Below, one piece after another: positions 17,537 through 26,509 of a DNA stretch of 47,878 bases. Every line of letters starts with the position of its first letter. The stretch's first letter is position 1. The notes under the pieces were generated by a model. It ran no database searches and was not told where the DNA came from. It worked only from the letters and a program-made list of their open reading frames with translations. This DNA comes from an uncultured Xenococcaceae cyanobacterium (GTDB taxonomy: Bacteria > Cyanobacteriota > Cyanobacteriia > Cyanobacteriales > Xenococcaceae), in the NCBI GenBank assembly GCA_937996665.1, contig CALKUU010000047.1:1-47878 (forward strand), written 5' to 3'. The position numbers were made by a program, and so were the translations under genes.

Positions 17537-20500
17537 TTAGTTAATGCTTTCTACAGAAGAACTTTCTACTGGTCTAACAATTGTGTCTTCATCTTTTTGA
17601 GTTGGTTTAAAAATTGCAGCGATCGCCTTATCTAAGTTTTCTGCCATCACAATTTGATTTTCGTAAACCACAATTACTCTAGCTAAAGTCGGTAAACTAT
17701 TTTCTTCGGCTTCAATATAGAGAGGTTCAACATATAGCAAAGACTGCTCAATCGGAATAATTAACAAATTACCCTGGGTCGCTCTTGATCCTTCGCGATT
17801 CCAGAGCGAGATTTGCTGCGAAATAATCGGATCTTGATTGATCAGCGCCTCAATTTGGTTAGGGCCGTAAACTAGTTTTTGTTTAGGGAACTTATATAAC
17901 AATAATTTGCCGTAATTCTCACCATCAGAGCGAGCAGCCAGCCAAGCAATTAGGTTAGGGCGACTAGTGGGAGTATAAGGGTGCAATAAGATAAACTCTT
18001 CTTCTTTTGCAGTGGGCAACTTCATAATCAGATAATAAGGCTTAACAGGTTGAGATTCTGAAGCGTAAATCTCTTTGGGGATTTGCCATTGGTCTTCTCG
18101 ATTATAAAAAACCTGGGCATCCGTCATGTGATAGGTAAGCAAGCTCTCTGATTGAATACTAAATAAATCTTCGGGATAGCGAATATGCGATCGCAAACTA
18201 GGGGGCATCGCTTCTAAAGACTTGAACAGATTGGGAAATACTTTTCTCCAGGTATGAATAATCGGATCTTGAGAATCAGCAACATAGAAACTAACATCGC
18301 CATTATAGGCATCGACAACAACTTTAACTGAGTTGCGGATATAGTTGAACTCATTGCTACCAGGATCTGAATAGGGATAGCGATCGCTAATGGTATAAGC
18401 ATCAATAATCCAGTAAAGATGATGATCTTTTTGCCTGTCACTTGTCGAGGTATCTGCGGTAACTAAATAGGGGTCGCTATCGTAGCGCAGCCAAGGAGCA
18501 ATTTTAGCGACACGGCTACTGATATTGCGTCGTAAAAGTAGCTTGGTATCAGTCTTAAAATTATTGGTGAATAGCATCTGCCAATCTTTAAGATATTCAG
18601 CAAAAAGTAAGCGCAGACCATAATTTTTGATTTGAATGCCACCTTTGCCGTCATAGATGTTATAGACATTCTCTTCACCACTCGGAAAGTCAAGTTCTTG
18701 AACCTTCGTCTTGGTCATAATGTAATTGTTGGTCATCTCCCCATAGTAAATACGAGGATTTTCTAACGGCAGACTGTCGCGAATAGTCTGGTCAGAAACC
18801 GTCAGTCCACCAGTATCTGAGGTCGTAGCCCCAATATCTTTTACATAATAGAAGGGCAAACCACCCGCATCAGTACGATTAACTGGTGAGAGGGTAAAAC
18901 CATAGCCATGGGTATAAATTAGATGTTTATTAACCCAAGTTTTAGCCCTATCAGGAACCGATTCATAATCTAGTTCACGAGCAGTAATGATTACTTGTTG
19001 TTTATTCTTGCCTTGATCAGAATTGAAAATATAGCGATCTATATCAGCATCCAAAAATTCATAGTAAAGACGAATTTGCTGTAATTGCCGATTGGTTTTC
19101 AGAATCGGGCGAGTATCCCAAATTCTCACATTGTCGAGAGTCAGATCGTTTTGCGCTAAGTCACTAGCAGTCAATTGCCCTTGAGGATTAAAAGTTTGAG
19201 CTTCAATTGCATCTAAATTAAAAGCCTTGCGAGTTAGGTTAATGCTTCTGGTTAAATAGGGCTTTTCTAAAGCTAATTCATTAGGTTGAACTCGAAATCT
19301 TTGAACCAGGTTACTAGCTAGTTGTCCTGATAAGAGCAACACAACATAGATACTGAGAGGGAATAAGACCTTGAGATTGAACTCAGGAAATAAAAGAGCA
19401 TGATGTTCAATAAAATTGGTCTTACCTTTACTGGGCAGAACTGAGTTGTGATCAACTCGAAAATTAGAGCTAATACTCTGCCAAACAAACCAAATTGCGA
19501 TCACCACAGCAACGATACTCAAACCAGTTTCTACAGGTAATTGAAGATTAACTTCTTTAAATCCTCCGCCATAGCTCACTCCTTGCTGAGAATATAAAAG
19601 TTGATAGCGATTTAGCCAATGGTGCATAGCCATAGCTATCAGAGCTAGACCACTTAAAAACAATAAATGACGGAGTTGCCAACTAGAAAAACCAGGAAAC
19701 TTACCCTCTGAAAAACTATTACCTGATAATAAATAATATAAAAAAACAATAATTAAACTAGTTGCCATCAAACCGAGTAACCATAGAGAAATTAGGTTTA
19801 AAACAGGTAAGTCAAAAATATAAAAACTAATATCTCGACCGAATTGCGGATCTGAGTAATCAAAACTAGTTGGTTGTAAATAGGCTAATACTTGAATCCA
19901 ATTGCTAGCAACCAAGGCACTCAACAGAATTGTGAAGAGCACAGCGATCGCCCTAAGCGCAAATTTAGTGTTGGTCAAGATCCAGATCGAGATCCCTAAG
20001 ACTAAACAAAAAATCAAGCCGAGATGATTGACAAGATCAGCATTATTCGGACTAATAACTTGAATAAAATCGACTAGAGTAATGTTTAATCCTGCTTGGC
20101 GGTTCCAGAGCTGAAAAATTAATTTGCCATAACAACCCAGCAATAGCGAAAGACTACTTGTAGCAAAAACAATTAACAGAAATAAAAGCGGAAGCCGAAT
20201 AATTGGCTGACGAATTGCAAAATATTTTTGACGATTACCAATATTTTTTTGAACAGTTGCCGAGTTTGCAAATTTGGGCAACTTTCGCTGAGTACCACTT
20301 AGATAAGGCACAGTATTTTTTACCCATCCTGATCGATAAATCCATTGCCAGCCCTGCTTCTCGGCTAAAGATAAATTACCCCAGAAAAATAGAGCAGAGG
20401 GAATAAAAACAATCAAGCTAAGAATAATTTGCGTTTGTCTTTGTTTAAGCCAAACTGAGAGATAACCAACTTCTTGAAACCATAGCCAGTCGACAACTGT

Positions 20501-20581
20501 CCGAGATATGAACTCCAAGACTAGTCCCAAAACTATAATTATGGCGATCGCTTTAATTAACTTGTTTGAAAAAAGTCTCAT
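17537..20581 (-). CDS. UPF0182 family large membrane protein
   Basis: UPF0182 proteins are about 900-1000-residue membrane proteins found in cyanobacteria and actinobacteria; no function is firmly known. The 1014-residue product has about seven hydrophobic helices in its first 430 residues. A long extracytoplasmic part follows that begins with the family segment NELALEKPYLTRSINLTRKAF. Other family segments are WDTRPILKTNRQLQQIRLYYEF, here only partly quoted as WDTRPILKTNRQLQQI, and the C-terminal PKQKLVYGPNQIEALINQDP. The open frame reaches a TTG at 20596, but the ATG at 20581, five codons later, precedes the first helix directly and is preferred. The C-terminus is acidic and variable. Confidence 0.9.
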   Translation of the reverse strand: MRLFSNKLIKAIAIIIVLGLVLEFISRTVVDWLWFQEVGYLSVWLKQRQTQIILSLIVFIPSALFFWGNLSLAEKQGWQWIYRSGWVKNTVPYLSGTQRKLPKFANSATVQKNIGNRQKYFAIRQPIIRLPLLFLLIVFATSSLSLLLGCYGKLIFQLWNRQAGLNITLVDFIQVISPNNADLVNHLGLIFCLVLGISIWILTNTKFALRAIAVLFTILLSALVASNWIQVLAYLQPTSFDYSDPQFGRDISFYIFDLPVLNLISLWLLGLMATSLIIVFLYYLLSGNSFSEGKFPGFSSWQLRHLLFLSGLALIAMAMHHWLNRYQLLYSQQGVSYGGGFKEVNLQLPVETGLSIVAVVIAIWFVWQSISSNFRVDHNSVLPSKGKTNFIEHHALLFPEFNLKVLFPLSIYVVLLLSGQLASNLVQRFRVQPNELALEKPYLTRSINLTRKAFNLDAIEAQTFNPQGQLTASDLAQNDLTLDNVRIWDTRPILKTNRQLQQIRLYYEFLDADIDRYIFNSDQGKNKQQVIITARELDYESVPDRAKTWVNKHLIYTHGYGFTLSPVNRTDAGGLPFYYVKDIGATTSDTGGLTVSDQTIRDSLPLENPRIYYGEMTNNYIMTKTKVQELDFPSGEENVYNIYDGKGGIQIKNYGLRLLFAEYLKDWQMLFTNNFKTDTKLLLRRNISSRVAKIAPWLRYDSDPYLVTADTSTSDRQKDHHLYWIIDAYTISDRYPYSDPGSNEFNYIRNSVKVVVDAYNGDVSFYVADSQDPIIHTWRKVFPNLFKSLEAMPPSLRSHIRYPEDLFSIQSESLLTYHMTDAQVFYNREDQWQIPKEIYASESQPVKPYYLIMKLPTAKEEEFILLHPYTPTSRPNLIAWLAARSDGENYGKLLLYKFPKQKLVYGPNQIEALINQDPIISQQISLWNREGSRATQGNLLIIPIEQSLLYVEPLYIEAEENSLPTLARVIVVYENQIVMAENLDKAIAAIFKPTQKDEDTIVRPVESSSVESIN

Positions 20582-20726
20582 TGTTTGAACTGGCAATAGT
20601 CTTGGCTACAAAAGATTTCAGCTAAAAAAGCTAATAGCTTTGTTATACCAGTAAACAAAGTTAATGCAACTTATTTGCTGTTACACCAAGACTCTCCTCT
20701 CAAAGATCAAACTAGATATCATCTTC

Positions 20727-21065
20727 TTAATTTTTCTCGTTCTCAACAGTCGAAGATTTATGTCCCCAAAAACCAGCATACTTAATAACTTCAATATCCC
20801 CCAACACCTTAGTTTGACAAGCTAAGCGACGGTTTTGGGCAAGATTATGAGGAGGAAGAGATCTTCTAGTGCGATCGCGCCAATTCGCTTCAGAAACCTC
20901 ACCGATAATTTCGACCGCGCAGGTACCACAACTTCCTAATCCACGACAGTTAATATATTTAGAGTTGCCATTATGCAAGTCTAATTTTCGTTTCAACAAA
21001 ACTTGACGTAGATTAGCACCATATTCACAGTTAAGTGTTTGTCCTTGAAAAATTACTTTTGGCAT
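20727..21065 (-). CDS. [2Fe-2S] plant-type ferredoxin-like protein
   Basis: The 112-residue protein has the four cysteines of a plant-type [2Fe-2S] cluster: C40, C46 and C49 in NCRGLGSCGTCAVEI, and C83 in RRLACQTKVLGD. The spacing between the first two cysteines (CX5C) and the absence of the usual acidic C-terminus set it apart from photosynthetic PetF. It is one of the divergent ferredoxin-like electron carriers of cyanobacteria, whose redox partner is unknown. Between C49 and C83 is a basic insert (NWRDRTRRSLPPHNLAQNRR). It precedes UPF0182 on the same strand and is divergent from the MprF-like membrane protein gene. Confidence 0.88.
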   Translation of the reverse strand: MPKVIFQGQTLNCEYGANLRQVLLKRKLDLHNGNSKYINCRGLGSCGTCAVEIIGEVSEANWRDRTRRSLPPHNLAQNRRLACQTKVLGDIEVIKYAGFWGHKSSTVENEKN

Positions 21066-21233
21066 AAATTTTAGGTTTAAATTCCCATAATTATCCCAAA
21101 AATCAAACCACTAGACGTATCTCAAGAATTCCCCACCGAAACAAAGTCAGAAAGGAATACTCTTTTTTAGTTTATTCTCATCATTTTGAGAGAAAATTTT
21201 GCTACTCTTCAGATCAACTGTTTCCCAATCTTT

Positions 21234-22172
21234 ATGAAATCAATAGCCATTTTCAAGAGATACAAACCCTTATTGAGCTTGCTAATTTTTGGTTTTTTCT
21301 GCTTGATAATTAAGGAACAAATTTCCGATCTAAATTATCAAGAAGTTGTACTTAGTTTGTCAACAATTAAACAACAAAATATTTTTTGGGCAATTATTTA
21401 TACATTAGCTTGCTATTCAATAATGGCTAATTACGATTTAATTGCTTTTCGACACTTGAATTATAAACTAGACAATTTCAAAAGTATCACTACCGCTTTT
21501 AGTAGCTATTCGATTAGTAACAATACGGGTTTTGCTTTACTTATTGGAGGAGGGATTCGTTATTATTTTTATAGCTATTATGGAGTACCTAATCAAATTA
21601 TTGCTCAAATAATTCTGATGAGTAATTTTAATTTCTGGTTAGGATTTGTGACTTTAGGAGGAATTACTTTTACTATCAAGCCAATTGTAATTCCTACAAT
21701 TTTACAGACCTCATTAATTACAGTGCGACCGATTGGGATTATTTTACTCCTATGCTTTTTTCTTTATATTTATGCATCTTGTAAACAAAAAAATTTAGAG
21801 ATTAAAGGAAAAAAATTAATTATTCCTTCTTGGCGAATATCGAGCAATTTAATTGTCATTGCATTTTTGGATCGGGCGATCGCTGCATTAGTCCTATTTA
21901 CCTTATTGCCAGCCCAGAACAATATTAGCTATGGAGACTTCTTTAGCATTTACTTTTTAGCAGTTCATGCTGGCATCATGAGCCATATTCCTGGGGGAAT
22001 AGGTATTTTTGAAGCTGTAATTATTTATTTATTACCCCAAACTATCAATACTACTGAGGTTCTCGGCTCCCTAATTGCTTTTCGGACAATTTATTACCTC
22101 TTACCTTTAGCAATTGCATGTATCTTAATTGTCATTCACGAAATCAGGAAAAAAGATTTAGCAAATTACTAA
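21234..22172 (+). CDS. MprF N-terminal-like (UPF0104) membrane protein
   Basis: The protein resembles the membrane half of MprF lysylphosphatidylglycerol synthase/flippase, without the cytoplasmic synthase domain. About eight hydrophobic helices are present, plus the typical motifs SYSISNNTGFALLIGGGIRY in the first half and HAGIMSHIPGGIGIFEAV in the second. Stand-alone proteins of this family are presumed lipid transporters or flippases. The open frame runs back to a TTG at 21186, but the ATG at 21234 begins directly before the basic residues and first helix, giving 312 residues, so I prefer it. Lysine/isoleucine richness and very AT-rich codons are stronger here than in the neighbours. Confidence 0.8.
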   Translation: MKSIAIFKRYKPLLSLLIFGFFCLIIKEQISDLNYQEVVLSLSTIKQQNIFWAIIYTLACYSIMANYDLIAFRHLNYKLDNFKSITTAFSSYSISNNTGFALLIGGGIRYYFYSYYGVPNQIIAQIILMSNFNFWLGFVTLGGITFTIKPIVIPTILQTSLITVRPIGIILLLCFFLYIYASCKQKNLEIKGKKLIIPSWRISSNLIVIAFLDRAIAALVLFTLLPAQNNISYGDFFSIYFLAVHAGIMSHIPGGIGIFEAVIIYLLPQTINTTEVLGSLIAFRTIYYLLPLAIACILIVIHEIRKKDLANY

Positions 22173-22617
22173 AATCAACTTAATTAAGCGCTTAATAAAA
22201 ACATTAGCCATAAGTTTAAATATAATCAGACTAATCAGTCACAACTATAGCCAATAAACTGAGTACAAATATTTACTAACATAGCTAATTTTAAAGAAAA
22301 ATAATAGTTCGAAGATTATCTAAACCTAATAAGAAAAAATTCAAATAACACTATTTGTCAGCAAATCAAGGACAAAAAAAGAGTAACCCTGAATAAAATA
22401 AATTTCAATAATTACTCAAATTAAATACTTTCGAAGAACTAATTAGGTAATATTCTGAAAAATAAATATCCAGTAGTTACACATACAAGATATCGTCATT
22501 GATTTAACCTCATCGTAAGGCTGTCTACATTAATTTGACATCGGAAAATTCAACTAACTTACCTTGATATTTTGCCAATATTTGGCAACTTCAATCAGAT
22601 TGGAACAATACCAAGAA
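22173..22617. other. 445-bp AT-rich convergent intergenic region
   Basis: The region lies between the converging MprF-like gene and gatC. Apart from the 14-bp palindrome at 22183-22196, I see no RNA gene, repeat or plausible short ORF. It is very AT-rich. Confidence 0.55.
22183..22196. repeat. Perfect 14-bp palindrome just after the MprF-like gene
   Basis: ATTAAGCGCTTAAT is fully self-complementary and starts 11 bases after the stop codon at 22172. As RNA it could form only a weak hairpin, so a protein-binding site or chance is as likely as a terminator. Confidence 0.3.
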
Positions 22618-22914
22618 TTAACTCTCATCTGATGACATAATTTTGGGTACTCGAAAATAATCCCCATCTTGTTCTGGTGCAGATTTTAACAAATCTGGCT
22701 TATTCGGAAATGGTTCCAATTTATCGGCACGAGTAATGTTGCTAGTTTCAATCGCTCTTGTGGTCGGTTCAACATCATTGGTGTCTAACTCTTGCAGTTG
22801 CTCAAAATAGTCCAAAATACTATTTAGTTGCGTTGTAAACTGTTGGGCTTCATCTGAGGTAATATCTAATCTAGCAAGGTGAGCAACTTTATTAACTTGT
22901 TCGCGATCAATCAT
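22618..22914 (-). CDS. gatC: Asp-tRNA(Asn)/Glu-tRNA(Gln) amidotransferase subunit C
   Basis: GatC is the small chaperone-like subunit of GatCAB, which amidates mischarged Glu-tRNA(Gln) and, in some bacteria, Asp-tRNA(Asn). The 98-residue protein starts [19 protein letters not shown] and contains [20 protein letters not shown] and VEPTTRAIE, all family hallmarks. The C-terminus is typical ([14 protein letters not shown]). gatA and gatB are not nearby, as expected for cyanobacteria where the subunits are scattered. It is divergent from the RNA methylase gene with 139 bases between starts. Confidence 0.95.
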   Translation of the reverse strand: MIDREQVNKVAHLARLDITSDEAQQFTTQLNSILDYFEQLQELDTNDVEPTTRAIETSNITRADKLEPFPNKPDLLKSAPEQDGDYFRVPKIMSSDES

Positions 22915-23053
22915 GGTGATTATTGCAATTTACCGATTTAAAGATTAACTGTTCCTAAATTAAAACACGAAGCAATCGAGTATCAATCACAACAATAGCC
23001 AAAATTAATTATTTTCAGTAAGTAGGACAAAAACTATTATCAAGCAAACATCA

Positions 23054-24181
23054 ATGAATACCCAGTATTTTGCGACTGTCGCTCGTGGACTAGAAGAGAT
23101 AGCCGCTCAAGAGCTTCAGAATTTGGGCGCCCAATCAGTAAAGGTTTCATTTACTGGCGTATATTTTCAAGGCGATCGCGAACTGCTCTATCGCGTCAAT
23201 TTATGGAGCAGAATTATTTTTCGCGTTTTAGTACCGATCGCTAAAGTCAAAAGTTTTAACTCTCAGCAGCTATATCGAAGTGTTCAGCAAATCGATTGGG
23301 CAGAATATTTAGACCCAGATATGACCCTAGCCGTAACCTGTAGTGGCAAAAACAAGCAACTAAATCACAGTCACTTCACAGCATTGCAAGTTAAAAAAGC
23401 GATCGTCGATCAACAACAACAAGCTTTTGGACAGCGTTCTGATGTCGATACAGAAGAACCAGATTTACTAGTTAATGCTCATATCGATAATAATCGCTGT
23501 GTCCTCAGTTTAGACAGTTCAGGAGGCAGTCTCCATCGTCGAGGTTATCGACCTGCTGTTGGTCTTGCCCCTTTAAAAGAAACTTTGGCGGCTGCTCTAA
23601 TTGACCTTTCTAATTGGACACCAGAATTAGCATTTTACGATCCTCTCTGCGGTTCAGGTACTTTACCAATCGAAGCAACGATGAAAGCGCTCAATATTGC
23701 GCCAGGGCTAAATCGAGATGGCTTTGGTTTTCAAAATTGGCTGGACTATGACCGTGATCTGTGGGAGCAACTGCTTACCGAAGCCCAAGACCAGCAAAAA
23801 AACCATCTGGAAGTTCCCATTTTAGGCAGTGATAGAGATCCAGAAGTACTACAACAAGCTCAAGAAAATGCTGAAAATTGTCAACTTCATGATTACATTC
23901 AATTCTTACATCAAAATTTAGATCAAGCAGAACCACCAGCTAAGCATGGAGTTATTATCTGTAACCCTCCTTATGGTGAGCGTCTAGGCAATACCGAAGA
24001 ACTAGAGTCACTTTACAAGTTATTAGGAGATATTTTTAAACAGCGTTTCACTGGCTGGACGGCTTATATACTTACAGGAAGTAAACATCTCAGCAAAAAA
24101 GTAGGCTTAAGGACATCCCAAAGAATTCCTATCTTTAATGGTTCTTTGCCCTGTACCTTACTTAAATATGAACTATATTAA
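23054..24181 (+). CDS. THUMP-domain class I RNA methyltransferase (RlmL N-half/YpsC-like)
   Basis: The 375-residue protein has an N-terminal ferredoxin-like plus THUMP RNA-binding region. It begins YFATVARGLEEIAAQELQNL and continues with ALQVKKAIVDQQQQAFGQR. A methyltransferase domain follows with FYDPLCGSGTLPIEA (motif I) and the catalytic NPPYGERLG, whose Asn is residue 304. NPPY enzymes of this group methylate N2 of guanosine in 23S rRNA (RlmL) or in tRNA. The length matches single-domain YpsC-type proteins, not the fused RlmKL. The exact target nucleotide is unknown. The ATG at 23054 gives the natural family start. Confidence 0.9.
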   Translation: MNTQYFATVARGLEEIAAQELQNLGAQSVKVSFTGVYFQGDRELLYRVNLWSRIIFRVLVPIAKVKSFNSQQLYRSVQQIDWAEYLDPDMTLAVTCSGKNKQLNHSHFTALQVKKAIVDQQQQAFGQRSDVDTEEPDLLVNAHIDNNRCVLSLDSSGGSLHRRGYRPAVGLAPLKETLAAALIDLSNWTPELAFYDPLCGSGTLPIEATMKALNIAPGLNRDGFGFQNWLDYDRDLWEQLLTEAQDQQKNHLEVPILGSDRDPEVLQQAQENAENCQLHDYIQFLHQNLDQAEPPAKHGVIICNPPYGERLGNTEELESLYKLLGDIFKQRFTGWTAYILTGSKHLSKKVGLRTSQRIPIFNGSLPCTLLKYELY

Positions 24182-24216
24182 GTTGAATTATTAGGTATTT
24201 ATCTCTTCATGGTAGA

Positions 24217-24256
24217 TTCAAAGCTATAAATTCAAGTTCAAGGCTATAAATTCAAG
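24217..24256. repeat. Tandem 20-bp direct repeat upstream of ddl
   Basis: TTCAAAGCTATAAATTCAAG (24217-24236) is followed immediately by TTCAAGGCTATAAATTCAAG (24237-24256); one base differs. The pair lies 57 bases before the ddl ATG, between the RNA methylase stop and ddl. It may be a slippage duplication of promoter or leader sequence (each unit contains TATAAA). Any regulatory role is a guess. Confidence 0.7.
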
Positions 24257-24312
24257 ATAGCCCCAGGAACAAAATATCCACAGCAAAACACAAGCAAAAC
24301 AATAATTTGGGA

Positions 24313-25416
24313 ATGGGACAGATTAAAGTCGGGTTATTATTCGGTGGTTATTCAGGAGAACATGAAGTCTCGATTATCTCAGCACAAGCGATCGCCTCAG
24401 CTTTTACTGAAGAAGAAAATCCGCAAAAATATCAGATCATACCCTTTTACATCGATAAAAAAGGTAATTGGCACGATAGTAAAATCGCTCAACAAGTACT
24501 TAACTCAGGTCAATCAATCGACCCTGACCATACTCAGCGCTGGAATTTTCCCTCTCAATTAGCCGACATCGATGTTTTCTTTCCCATTTTGCATGGTCCT
24601 AATGGAGAAGATGGCACTATTCAAGGTCTATTTAAACTCATGCAAGTTCCTCACGTTGGTAGTAGCGTCCTTGGTTCTTGTGTGGGAATGGATAAAATTG
24701 CGATGAAAGCAGCATTTAAAGATGCTGGACTTCCCCAAGTAGATTATGTAGCAGTTTCTCGCTCCCAAGTCTGGTCTAGTCCTTGTTCCGATGGGCATTC
24801 CCTTGCGCCTGGCGGCGACGCGGGTTCCCATCTTTTTCCCAAACTTTGCGACGATCTTGAAGCCGCGATCGACTATCCTTGCTTTGTTAAGCCCGCTAAT
24901 TTAGGTTCATCTGTCGGCATTGCCAAGGTTCGCAGTCGTCAAGAGCTAGAAGCTGCCTTAGATAATGCAGCCGGCTATGATCGTCGCATTGTCGTCGAAG
25001 CCGGAGTAGTCGCTCGCGAAGTTGAATGTGCTGTTTTAGGAAACGAGAATCCTCAAGTCTCTGTAGTTGGCGAGATCAGCTTTACCAGCGACTTCTATGA
25101 TTATGAAACCAAATATACGGAAGGTCGTTCTCAATTACATATCCCCGCCCAATTACCTCAAGAAATCGTAGAGCAAATCCAAACCATGGCAATTGAGGCT
25201 TTTCAAGCTGTTGATGCTTCTGGTTTATCTCGGGTCGACTTTTTCTATGTAGAGGCAACTGGAGAAATTTTTCTCAATGAAATCAACACGCTTCCTGGCT
25301 TCACTGCCTTGAGTATGTACCCACAATTGTGGGCAGCATCAGGGATAAAATTCCCCGAACTAGTTGATCAGCTAATAGGCTTTGCTCAAGAACGTTTTCA
25401 AGAATCAGAAAACTAA
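24313..25416 (+). CDS. ddl: D-alanine--D-alanine ligase with an in-frame hairpin insert
   Basis: Ddl makes the D-Ala-D-Ala dipeptide for peptidoglycan using ATP. The N-terminus [18 protein letters not shown], the ATP-grasp segment [19 protein letters not shown], the motif [19 protein letters not shown] and the C-terminal metal/substrate motif [18 protein letters not shown] are all intact, so the enzyme is probably active. The ATG at 24313 is chosen over the TTG at 24307, giving 367 residues. Residues about 159-174 ([16 protein letters not shown]) interrupt the usual SNPC-FPKL region. They are encoded by a GC-rich hairpin sequence unlike the rest of the gene, which suggests an in-frame insertion of a small repeat element. 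The insert falls just before the ATP-grasp motif, probably in a surface loop. Confidence 0.94.
   Translation: MGQIKVGLLFGGYSGEHEVSIISAQAIASAFTEEENPQKYQIIPFYIDKKGNWHDSKIAQQVLNSGQSIDPDHTQRWNFPSQLADIDVFFPILHGPNGEDGTIQGLFKLMQVPHVGSSVLGSCVGMDKIAMKAAFKDAGLPQVDYVAVSRSQVWSSPCSDGHSLAPGGDAGSHLFPKLCDDLEAAIDYPCFVKPANLGSSVGIAKVRSRQELEAALDNAAGYDRRIVVEAGVVAREVECAVLGNENPQVSVVGEISFTSDFYDYETKYTEGRSQLHIPAQLPQEIVEQIQTMAIEAFQAVDASGLSRVDFFYVEATGEIFLNEINTLPGFTALSMYPQLWAASGIKFPELVDQLIGFAQERFQESEN
24790..24832. repeat. GC-rich imperfect hairpin element inserted in ddl
   Basis: Outer arms GATGGG (24790-24795) and CCCATC (24827-24832) pair perfectly. Inside them CCC/GGG and CGCC/GGCG pair around a TGGC loop, with small internal bulges. 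Much of the 43 bases is G or C, unlike the flanking AT-rich codons. The element with its flanking codons keeps the frame. This is the pattern of the small dispersed repeats known in cyanobacterial genomes. No second copy was noticed in this window. Confidence 0.6.
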
Positions 25417-25443
25417 AAACTAGATATCTTAACGAATAGACAA

Positions 25444-25471
25444 ATTAGTCAGCTGAGTTTTGCTGACTAAT
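25444..25471. terminator. Bidirectional terminator-type stem-loop, ddl / DUF928 gene
   Basis: ATTAGTCAGC (25444-25453) and GCTGACTAAT (25462-25471) are a perfect 10-bp inverted repeat with an 8-base loop. They lie between the convergent ddl and DUF928 genes, 28 bases past the ddl stop. There is no long T-run on either strand, so efficiency is uncertain. Confidence 0.7.
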
Positions 25472-25523
25472 AAGACTCCACCAAACTAAGATAATTAGTT
25501 CAAGTAAGCAAACAAATTACAAA

Positions 25524-26378
25524 CTATAAACCAATGCCTTGAGGTTCAGGAAGCTTTAAGTTAATTGTGCTAGAGCCTAATAAATCTTGCCAGACCATTT
25601 GCTTGTTATCATTGTCTTCGCGAAAATCCTTCTCAAGGACAACATTCACGGCATCTATCCACAAATCATGATCTATTAATTTTTGAACATTGTAGGTAGA
25701 AAACTTTAAACTTTTAGAATCATTAGAATTCTCCTTCACCCTGACTAGTACACCAGAAACAAAGGTAGGTGATGCTATTTTCTTACCATTATCGCAATAA
25801 ACTTTAAGATGCCACTTGTAAGGGCTATTAATTGCTAAATCTGGCTTAGTTTTGGGCAAAACAGCAGAAACATATGAATTTCCTTGAGGAACAGATAAGT
25901 TGTAGCGAGTTATATCTTCACCCGATTGATCAACTATCGAGAATTCTAGTTTACTAATTTTTGATTGGCTGTAGGGTATATAAAACCAAAATCGGGGATG
26001 AGATTTGGTTGTTAGGCTCAGATTAGATTTCGGAGCGATCGCAGTTAAAGGAGTCCTAACATAGGGACAAGAACCTCGACTTTCTCCAGCAGTTTGCTGA
26101 CCAGAACGACCCAGAGAAGTAAAATCTAGCGGCTCCTCCGTTTCTTCTGATTGAACAAGACTTGGCTGTTTTTTCCCTGCTGTGTTTTGGTCATTATCCT
26201 CTTGATTAGAGGTTTCTGACGTTAAATTTATCTTAGAATCACTAACAACTTTCTTTTCAACCTCGACAACAGTCTGAGCCTGAGAAGGTTGCTGTAAAAA
26301 TCCAGCAGCCATAATGCCAAACAAGCAACTGAGCAAAACACTTCGCTTATTAAAAAGAATCTTTGGTAAATAACCCAC
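25524..26378 (-). CDS. Secreted DUF928 domain protein
   Basis: The 284-residue protein starts with a signal peptide: a basic start, then the core VLLSCLFGIMAAGFL, with likely cleavage after PSQA at about residue 34. A low-complexity acidic/Ser/Lys stretch follows (to about residue 100). The DUF928 domain then shows RGSCPYVRTPLTAIAPKSNL, HPRFWFYIPYS and YKWHLKVYCDNGK. DUF928 is common in cyanobacteria, often several copies per genome, sometimes beside CHAT/CHASE2-type signalling genes; its function is unknown. The start is a GTG at 26378, because no ATG precedes the signal peptide in frame. It converges with ddl. Confidence 0.82.
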   Translation of the reverse strand: MGYLPKILFNKRSVLLSCLFGIMAAGFLQQPSQAQTVVEVEKKVVSDSKINLTSETSNQEDNDQNTAGKKQPSLVQSEETEEPLDFTSLGRSGQQTAGESRGSCPYVRTPLTAIAPKSNLSLTTKSHPRFWFYIPYSQSKISKLEFSIVDQSGEDITRYNLSVPQGNSYVSAVLPKTKPDLAINSPYKWHLKVYCDNGKKIASPTFVSGVLVRVKENSNDSKSLKFSTYNVQKLIDHDLWIDAVNVVLEKDFREDNDNKQMVWQDLLGSSTINLKLPEPQGIGL

Positions 26379-26509
26379 GATTGTAATCAGTAATTAGTTA
26401 TACGAAAAACCATAACCATAAACTTATCATCAAAATAATCTTAGCGGAATACAACAATAAGTCTTTAGGGGAAATCTTTAGAATTATCTTCTCAAATTCG
26501 AATTATTTG

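Noticed and set aside
20582-20596. TTG start extending UPF0182 upstream
   Set aside because: The ATG at 20581 directly precedes the first membrane helix; the extension adds five residues with no support.
24628-24831. Minus-strand ORF of 67 codons inside ddl
   Set aside because: It is antisense to an essential gene and owes its first residues ([10 protein letters not shown]) to the GC-rich hairpin insert; no start signal or conservation is apparent.
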